This document shows, piece after piece, positions 22,791 to 27,636 of a stretch of 27,636 nt of DNA (position 1 is the first letter of the stretch; each line of letters starts with the position of its first letter). The DNA lies in the IMG/VR virus record IMGVR_UViG_3300032053_000414, positions 1 to 27,636 of that record; one strand, 5' to 3'. The notes below the pieces were generated by a model. The model was not told where the DNA came from. It searched no databases and saw only the letters and a list, made by a program, of their open reading frames with translations. Both the position numbers and the translations under genes were made by a program. The stretch is from a virus.

Positions 22791-24020
22791 ATGAGATTAT
22801 CAAAAATTAAAATTACAAATAAAGGACTTTATTGGGGATTAATACTTACATTTCTTATCATATATATTTGTGTAGGTTTTGTATCAACATTACATGCAAT
22901 AACCTTTTTTCAAATGGCTAATACTACATCGCTTGCTATTTTATTAGCACTTGCATTTGAAGTAGGGCAATCAAGCGTTTTATTTTCTATATTGATGGCC
23001 AAAAAAGGAGATGAAAAATTTTTACCTTGGATTCTTATGATTCTCTTGACAGGATTGCAAATAACAGGTAATGTTTTTTCTTCATTTAAACACATAATGA
23101 CATCTGGTAATCTAGATTGGCAATATTTTCAAAAATCCATTCTTTTTGGTGTGCAAGCAGCAAATCCTGAAATGTATCAAGTTATAATATCTTGGCTACA
23201 GGGGGCACTTTTACCTATAGTTGCTCTTGGTCTTACAGCATTAGTTGCTCAAAAAATCAATATATTAATTCCCAGAGAACAAGAAAATGAAGAAACAAAT
23301 AAAAAAGTAGGAAGTGTTCCGGATGAAGAAGTAGATAAAATAATAGTTAATGAAGTTGAAAAAAGAGTTAAAGAAACATTATCTCCTATAGATTTAACAA
23401 ATGTTGAGCCTGATATAACTAAAGATAAAGAAGAAATTAAAAAACAATTAGAATTACAAAATGAATTATTAAAACAAAATGTTGAATTAAATGCTGAATT
23501 AGATGAAGAAGCTGAAAGATTAACTCCTAAGTTAATTGCTCCACAGCTAGTAAGTATTACACCAGACGTTGATCCATTATTATCTTATGAATTTGAAAAA
23601 GATTTTGTTGAACCAGAAAAAATTATTAAAAAACGAGGTCGGCCGCCTAAACAAACTGAAACTGCGGCCGAGCCAAAAAAAGAACAGGGATTCTTACAAA
23701 AAGAGGAAAACGTAAGCGTCCCGCAAGAACAAAGAAAAAATAGATCAATTGATCCTCTAAAAAGAAAAAGCACAACTCAAACAATTAAAAATCTTGATGA
23801 AATAATGAAACCTTCAAAAGGTGAAGAAGTAATTAAATTACTCGAGAGCATAGATAAAGCTAAACTAAAGGAATCTATTATAGAAACTAATAAAGATGAA
23901 GATATTGCACAAGAATCAATTCTAGGGCTACCAGAAGTACTTACACCTTATATTAATGGAGGTGTAGAAGTTATAGATGCAAAGGCAATTCCTAAGTTAC
24001 CTGAAGTAAAAAAAAATTAA
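22791..24020 (+). CDS. Four-helix membrane protein with cytoplasmic AT-hook tail
   Basis: The 409-residue protein has four hydrophobic segments in residues 13-165 (LYWGLILTFLIIYICVGFV; SLAILLALAFEVGQSSVLF; FLPWILMILLTGLQITGNVF; ISWLQGALLPIVALGLTALV). About 240 soluble residues follow. The tail includes a coiled coil at about 220-245 (EIKKQLELQNELLKQNVELN) and an AT-hook core, KKRGRPPKQ, with R282-G-R-P285. AT-hooks bind the minor groove of AT-rich DNA, so this may tether phage DNA or a DNA complex to the membrane; that is an inference. The annotated frame stops after an A9 run, and the -1 frame continues for 24 convincing residues (see the frameshift entry). A terminator follows at 24089. Confidence 0.78.
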   Translation: MRLSKIKITNKGLYWGLILTFLIIYICVGFVSTLHAITFFQMANTTSLAILLALAFEVGQSSVLFSILMAKKGDEKFLPWILMILLTGLQITGNVFSSFKHIMTSGNLDWQYFQKSILFGVQAANPEMYQVIISWLQGALLPIVALGLTALVAQKINILIPREQENEETNKKVGSVPDEEVDKIIVNEVEKRVKETLSPIDLTNVEPDITKDKEEIKKQLELQNELLKQNVELNAELDEEAERLTPKLIAPQLVSITPDVDPLLSYEFEKDFVEPEKIIKKRGRPPKQTETAAEPKKEQGFLQKEENVSVPQEQRKNRSIDPLKRKSTTQTIKNLDEIMKPSKGEEVIKLLESIDKAKLKESIIETNKDEDIAQESILGLPEVLTPYINGGVEVIDAKAIPKLPEVKKN

Positions 24021-24088
24021 ATAAAAATGTAGACAAATGGGGAATTCCCGTAAATCCCGGAGAACACACAAATTTTGATAGAATTTAG
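24008..24088 (+). other. Likely -1 frameshift site and C-terminal extension
   Basis: Nine A residues (24008-24016) precede the zero-frame TAA (24018-24020). In the -1 frame the reading continues KLNKNVDKWGIPVNPG and EHTNFDRI to TAG at 24086-24088, one base before the terminator stem. The heptamer A-AAA-AAA is placed correctly for -1 slippage. The extension uses balanced codons (W, P, G, H) unlike the surrounding A/T spacers. It may be programmed frameshifting or a one-base homopolymer error. Confidence 0.6.
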
Positions 24089-24112
24089 AAGAGGCTTAAG
24101 CCTCTTTTTTTA
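24089..24112 (+). terminator. Rho-independent terminator
   Basis: AAGAGGC (24089-24095) and GCCTCTT (24100-24106) pair around TTAA, with a T run from 24105 to 24111. It ends the 22432-24088 unit. Confidence 0.9.
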
Positions 24113-24115
24113 TGA

Positions 24116-24123
24116 GATAAATA
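24116..24123 (+). promoter_or_regulatory. Candidate late promoter box (GATAAATA)
   Basis: GATAAATACAAA follows the terminator directly, 42 nt before the lysozyme ATG. Confidence 0.4.
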
Positions 24124-24144
24124 CAAATATCATATTAAATTTTG

Positions 24145-24152
24145 AATAAATA
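24145..24152 (+). promoter_or_regulatory. Candidate late promoter box (AATAAATA)
   Basis: The sequence ATTAAATTTTGAATAAATA followed by AAATAAAATA precedes the lysozyme, ending 13 nt before its ATG. The same 19-mer occurs before the 25191 gene. Confidence 0.42.
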
Positions 24153-24165
24153 AAATAAAATAGAA

Positions 24166-25134
24166 ATGCGTCTTGTTTCAACAACTTTAAATGAATCTAT
24201 AGAATATTTTAAAATCTATAATATTGCTAATAATGATCTTTTATATGAAAATATATTATTAGAATCTATTAATGAAGAATTTAATGTTGAAAAAATACGA
24301 AATATAGTAAATAAAATAAAAAATAAAAAAATATTATTAAACAATTTAATAAAAAAATTCAATGAAACAACAAATTCAAAATTAAAAAAATATATAGCAA
24401 GTATTTTGGCTGTAATATTATTATCTAATTTTGTAATTAAAAATAATCAATGGGCAGAAGTTTCGCATTATACAATTGATAATATAAAATCAAAAATTCT
24501 TAAAAACGAAAAATTATCCTTTCCCGAATTAACTAAAATAACAAATATTAAACCTCTTTCTATACTTAAAAATAATATAACATATAAAATAGTAGAAATG
24601 GCTATAGATATTGCAACTGTAAAAACATCTGAAGAAGCAAAAAATTCTATAAAAGAAAGCGAAAAATTAAAATTAATGCCATATATAATAAATTATACTA
24701 TTAAAGATAAAAAAGGTAAACTCATTAAAAAGAATGATGGTATGATAACTGTTGGTTATGGACACGCTGAACCTATAAGAACTTCTAAATACAAATTAGG
24801 AGAAATTATTACTTTAAATGAAGCTAATAAATTATTTGCACTTGATATTAAAAAAGCTGAAAATGGTATTAAAAGAATGTTCAAAGAATGGAAGGCCGAA
24901 GGAAAAGACATAAAAATAACTCAGAATATGTTTAACGCAATGGTTTCTATGTCATATAATATGGGAATTTCTAGATTTAGACAAACTGAATTTATAAAAC
25001 ACTTAAAAGATAATAATCATATAATGGCTGCAAAAAATATAAAATTATCGGGTATTTCAAAAAAATATCCTGGTTTAATTATTAGAAGACAAAAAGAATA
25101 TGATTTATTTGCAAAAGATTTATCATCAAAATAA
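24166..25134 (+). CDS. GH24 (T4-type) lysozyme with long N-terminal extension
   Basis: The C-terminal part of this 322-residue protein is a GH24 muramidase that cuts peptidoglycan glycan chains. IKESEKLKLMPY at 162-173 aligns with IKEFEGLRLKAY, placing the catalytic Glu at E166. MITVGYGH at 193-200 is the TIGYGH motif, and MFNAMVSMSYNMGISRFRQTE matches the QxxALVSFAFNVG helix. Residues 1-160 are an extension absent from T4 lysozyme. It has L-N-E at 8-10, ESINEEF at 33-39 that resembles the INEKF of the module proteins, and one hydrophobic segment at about 76-91 (YIASILAVILLSNFVI). This suggests a virion-carried or membrane-anchored lysozyme for entry rather than, or as well as, the lysis endolysin. 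That role is an inference. Confidence 0.85.
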   Translation: MRLVSTTLNESIEYFKIYNIANNDLLYENILLESINEEFNVEKIRNIVNKIKNKKILLNNLIKKFNETTNSKLKKYIASILAVILLSNFVIKNNQWAEVSHYTIDNIKSKILKNEKLSFPELTKITNIKPLSILKNNITYKIVEMAIDIATVKTSEEAKNSIKESEKLKLMPYIINYTIKDKKGKLIKKNDGMITVGYGHAEPIRTSKYKLGEIITLNEANKLFALDIKKAENGIKRMFKEWKAEGKDIKITQNMFNAMVSMSYNMGISRFRQTEFIKHLKDNNHIMAAKNIKLSGISKKYPGLIIRRQKEYDLFAKDLSSK

Positions 25135-25161
25135 AAAGTTTAATTTCTTTGATTAAATTTT
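25135..25161 (+). terminator. Weak AT-only hairpin, possible terminator
   Basis: AAAGTTTAAT (25135-25144) can pair with ATTAAATTTT (25152-25161) around a 7-base loop, with one G-U pair. All pairs are A/T or G-U and no long T run follows, so termination would be weak. Confidence 0.3.
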
Positions 25162-25162
25162 G

Positions 25163-25170
25163 AATAAATA
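25163..25170 (+). promoter_or_regulatory. Candidate late promoter box (AATAAATA)
   Basis: ATTAAATTTTGAATAAATA, then AATAAAATAA, ends about 20 nt before the ATG at 25191. It duplicates the motif upstream of the lysozyme gene. Confidence 0.42.
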
Positions 25171-25190
25171 AATAAAATAATTAAATAATT

Positions 25191-26201
25191 ATGTCCACTG
25201 ACTTATTTAATAATAATACTTCTAATGATTATGTTAATCCAGATTTACCACAATGTCCAGGTGAATCTGATTCAGCAATTTTTGAATTTTTACCAAATCA
25301 ACAAGTTGGAGTAATATCTGGAAGTGATATCATAATGTCGATGTCATTGGGGGACATACTGCAGCCTGTTACTGGATGGGTACAACAAACTAAAATTTTA
25401 CAACCCGGAGAAGTAATATTTGTACAAGGTTTAACTAGAGGTATTTCTAGTAAAGTTCAAATATTTCCCTTTGATGCATCAGTAATATATACTGGTTCAA
25501 ATCATCAATATTATTTAAGTGTTGATATGTCCATTAATTATTACAAAAATTTTAGGTATTATCAAGACTCAATATATGTAACTGCTGATTATACTAATCA
25601 AATAAATATAGAAAATGCACTTAATATAGAATTTGATAATAGAGGAATAACTGTAAGTGCTTCATATGATCCAAGTGCATTATCATTTACATCGAATGTA
25701 TTAGGATATAATTATAATATAACTTCTTTAGATGTAAGTTTATTTCAGTTTGATACCAGTACAAATAGTATATTAGCGGAAGATACGTCATCTAATATTC
25801 CTGCTTTTAAATATCCTAATGGAGCAATGTTGGGATATGTATTAAAAATTACTTACCCAAATTCTGTTACTGATCAATCTTCTATGTACATAGATATTAA
25901 TCATGCGCCAGATTATTTAGTTTATTTTGAACCAAGCACCGGAAATACTGATGCTTATCTTAGATATTACAAAGCGGTTGATGTAGGGTTAAATGGCGCT
26001 AGTACTGATGATACAATGAGTGCTGCTGATTATTTAGATTATGTACAATCAAATAACAAATGGGAAAAAGTCGGCGTGTTAAAAATATGGTTAGCAGCGC
26101 AAGATCCAGAAAATTCAAATGTTGAAAATTTAATTACAGGATTTTATTTATTTAATCCACAAACATTTGCAGTACAAATAGAATATATGATAATTTTATA
26201 A
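25191..26201 (+). CDS. Probable virion structural protein, beta-rich
   Basis: The 336-residue product is rich in Tyr, Asn, Ser and Asp with few Lys, typical of beta-sheet structural proteins. Visible stretches are FLPNQQVGVISGSDIIMSMS, LQPGEVIFVQGLTRGISSKV and repeating strands such as SVIYTGSNHQYYLSVDMSI and YIDINHAPDYLVYFEPSTG. It ends FNPQTFAVQIEYMIIL. No signal peptide or enzyme motif is seen. I suggest a tail, fibre or baseplate-associated protein on composition and on its strong late-type leader, but no family match can be claimed. The next gene starts 1 bp after its stop. Confidence 0.7.
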   Translation: MSTDLFNNNTSNDYVNPDLPQCPGESDSAIFEFLPNQQVGVISGSDIIMSMSLGDILQPVTGWVQQTKILQPGEVIFVQGLTRGISSKVQIFPFDASVIYTGSNHQYYLSVDMSINYYKNFRYYQDSIYVTADYTNQINIENALNIEFDNRGITVSASYDPSALSFTSNVLGYNYNITSLDVSLFQFDTSTNSILAEDTSSNIPAFKYPNGAMLGYVLKITYPNSVTDQSSMYIDINHAPDYLVYFEPSTGNTDAYLRYYKAVDVGLNGASTDDTMSAADYLDYVQSNNKWEKVGVLKIWLAAQDPENSNVENLITGFYLFNPQTFAVQIEYMIIL

Positions 26202-26202
26202 T

Positions 26203-26847
26203 ATGAAATTATTAAAAGAACATTTATATAATCAATATTTAAGATTTACTGAAAACGGAGATCCTATTGAAGATATGGGTATTGGTTTAAAATCCCGTAT
26301 TGAAGAATGGTTAAAAAATGCAGGAATAAATGATTATAGATTTACAAAAAAATTTTCAATTAATGTTTATCATACTACACTTCTTTCAGATAAAGGATTT
26401 ACTGATTTTCCAGTTTACATAAAATTTAATCATATATCTGGAGGATTTCATTGTGATAATAATGAATTAACAAGTTTAAAAGGTGGTCCATATAGTGTAA
26501 CGGGATCTTTTATGTGTAGCTACAATAATTTAAAAGATTTACAATTTGGTCCACGTGTAGTTAAACAGAGTTATGGTGCAAGTTATAATAATTTAAAATC
26601 ATTAGAAGGTATAGCAGAAATTATAGGGGAATCTTTATATATAAATAATAATGAATTAAGTACGCTAGAATATATTCCTTCTATAATAAAAGGAAATTTA
26701 TCAATATGTAGCAATCCTATAACAACCTTACAATATTTTCCAAAAGAAGTATATGGTGATATACATTATTCACCGTCACAGATTTTGTCAGAAACTACTA
26801 TAAAAAATAAATGTAAAGTAAAAGGCAATATAATTAAAGAAATTTAA
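26203..26847 (+). CDS. Leucine-rich-like repeat protein with diverged DPIEDMGIG module
   Basis: The 214-residue product begins MKLLKEHLYNQYLRF and continues TENGDPIEDMGIG (about 16-28), a variant of the module at 105, 3160 and 15327 that has lost the N-E-K-F core. From about 60 to 195 it holds six or so repeats of about 20 residues with the pattern L-x-S-L-x-G-x-P-x-x-V-x-G-S-F-x-C-S-Y-N-N (for example LTSLKGGPYSVTGSFMCSYN and LKSLEGIAEIIGESLYINNN). The ending KNKCKVKGN matches the paralogue at 105-647. Such repeats may bind proteins. Capsid targeting is less certain here because the cleavage-like I-x-E is missing. Confidence 0.8.
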   Translation: MKLLKEHLYNQYLRFTENGDPIEDMGIGLKSRIEEWLKNAGINDYRFTKKFSINVYHTTLLSDKGFTDFPVYIKFNHISGGFHCDNNELTSLKGGPYSVTGSFMCSYNNLKDLQFGPRVVKQSYGASYNNLKSLEGIAEIIGESLYINNNELSTLEYIPSIIKGNLSICSNPITTLQYFPKEVYGDIHYSPSQILSETTIKNKCKVKGNIIKEI

Positions 26848-26864
26848 ATAAAAAAATAAAAAAT

Positions 26865-27636
26865 ATGAACGAAAATTATTATCCATTATTAGAAGATTTT
26901 TTATATAAACTTAAATCTGGAGTAACCTTGGATGAAGCAAAAAAACCTTTACCTTCTATACCTATGGGTGCAAAAATTGAAGATATGGAAGAAGCAGTAT
27001 CTCCTTATACTGGAAAAGTTATAAATGTCAAGAAAGTAAAAGAAGAGATGGAAAAAGCTAAATATAAAATAGTTACACAATCTCCTCTTTATCGTCCTTA
27101 TGTACATGAAATGAATCCGACTATTTATACATGGCTAGTACCTACTATGGCAACAGATGGAGTTAGATTATTTGTTAATCCAGAATTTGCTGATGGTCTT
27201 TCATGGATGGGAAAAATTTTCGTTATAATTCATGAAATTATGCATTGTATATTTATGCATATGCAAAGAGGAGAAGGGTTTGATCAAAAAATATTTAACA
27301 TCGCAGCAGATCTAGAGATTAATCCTATAATTGTAGATACTACAGATGATTTTGATGAAAAATTTGTTTTGGAAGAAATTCAAGGACTGTATGATAAAAA
27401 ATATTTAAATCTTCCCGTTGAACAAATTTATCATGATATATTAAAAAATATGCCTAAATTACCTCCTCCGCCTCCAAGTGCTGGTCAAGGTCAAGGCCAG
27501 GGGCAGGGTCAAGGCCAAGGACAGGGTCAAGGACAGGGTCAAGGCCAAGGACAGGGTCAAGGGCAAGGTCAAGGGCAAGGACAAGGTCAAGGTCAAGGAC
27601 AGGGTCAAGGGCAAGGCCAAGGGAATAACGATATTG
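26865..27636 (+). CDS. Metallopeptidase-like protein with Gly-Gln tract (3' end outside window)
   Basis: The frame opens at 26865 and runs off the right edge (257 codons seen). A zinc-binding HEIMH motif at 123-127 is followed by NIAADLEIN at 145-153, supplying the downstream Asp/Glu position. This pairing is the pattern of the DUF2201-type metallopeptidase domain, which is usually followed by a VWA-like domain. After PKLPPPPPSA a run of 23 Gly-Gln pairs starts at residue 207 (27483). The tract is probably a flexible linker to that second domain, beyond the window. Phages that carry this family often place it near a MoxR-type ATPase; none is visible here. Catalytic activity is unproven. Confidence 0.75.
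   Translation, partial: MNENYYPLLEDFLYKLKSGVTLDEAKKPLPSIPMGAKIEDMEEAVSPYTGKVINVKKVKEEMEKAKYKIVTQSPLYRPYVHEMNPTIYTWLVPTMATDGVRLFVNPEFADGLSWMGKIFVIIHEIMHCIFMHMQRGEGFDQKIFNIAADLEINPIIVDTTDDFDEKFVLEEIQGLYDKKYLNLPVEQIYHDILKNMPKLPPPPPSAGQGQGQGQGQGQGQGQGQGQGQGQGQGQGQGQGQGQGQGQGQGQGQGNNDI
27483..27623 (+). repeat. Gly-Gln dipeptide repeat (23 units plus Gly)
   Basis: A 141-bp run of GGN-CAR hexamers uses mixed GGT, GGA, GGC and GGG and CAA and CAG codons. The codon mixture shows selection on the protein sequence rather than recent slippage. Its high GC is out of character for this genome. Confidence 0.9.

Noticed and set aside
27483-27623. Regular short repeats that could suggest a CRISPR or minisatellite
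   Set aside because: The period is six bases, in frame and without spacers; it encodes Gly-Gln.

Overview
The window is a dense, very AT-rich stretch of a large tailed bacteriophage genome with a T4-like (myovirus) morphogenesis core. Recognisable T4-type parts are the portal gp20 (12165-13973), the head-completion nuclease gp4 (10081-10668), a short late sigma factor gp55 (9727-10074) and, less surely, the tail-completion protein gp15 with an added C-terminal region (4920-6263). Start codons lack Shine-Dalgarno sequences and sit behind A-rich leaders. This is typical of Bacteroidota and their phages, so a Bacteroidota host is my inference; the standard code is used and TAG is a stop. Nearly all genes lie on the + strand; three of the four homing-endonuclease genes lie on the - strand.

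Layout. 1-3132: end of an upstream gene, a repeat protein with an unusual N-terminal module, a GIY-YIG endonuclease and an Fe-S DinG/XPD-type helicase. 3160-9641: a three-module ankyrin protein, a small membrane protein, the gp15-like protein, a 724-residue protein with a long acidic tail, a KOW/SH3-like protein and a spanin-like membrane protein. 9727-13973: gp55, gp4, a protein of unknown role, a frameshifted GIY-YIG gene and the portal. 13991-15308: four small membrane proteins around a tmRNA gene. 15327-20019: a second module-bearing protein, a charged repeat protein, thymidylate kinase, an ECF-type sigma factor, a RecB-like nuclease and several unknowns. 20014-22345: two paralogous HNH endonucleases flanking one unknown gene. 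22432-27636: a coiled-coil membrane protein, a membrane protein with an AT-hook and an apparent -1 frameshift extension, a GH24 lysozyme with a long N-terminal extension, a probable virion protein, another repeat protein and the start of a metallopeptidase with a Gly-Gln tract.

The strongest unusual observations are: (1) the tmRNA gene is circularly permuted, with the T-arm and acceptor 3' strand preceding the 5' acceptor strand and tag; the acceptor stem, T-arm, a 9-bp P2 helix and the tag frame can all be read directly. (2) A module with consensus [I/V]-x-E-K-F-x-x-x-S-D-P-I-x-D-M-G-I-G starts several otherwise unrelated proteins and occurs three times in one ankyrin protein. It resembles the capsid-targeting and prohead-protease sites of T4 internal proteins, which suggests a family of packaged internal proteins, including a polyprotein. 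(3) gp55 coexists with recurrent NATAAATAAAA boxes before genes, consistent with T4-style late promoters, and with a second, ECF-type sigma factor.

These functions fit together as follows. gp55 would drive late structural genes. Portal, gp4 and gp15 build head and neck. The module-bearing proteins may be loaded into the capsid. The tmRNA, sigma factors, dTMP kinase, helicase and RecB-like nuclease serve takeover and DNA metabolism. Lysozyme and the coiled-coil membrane proteins may act in lysis or entry. All assignments come from reading motifs and recalled family features; no database search was possible.
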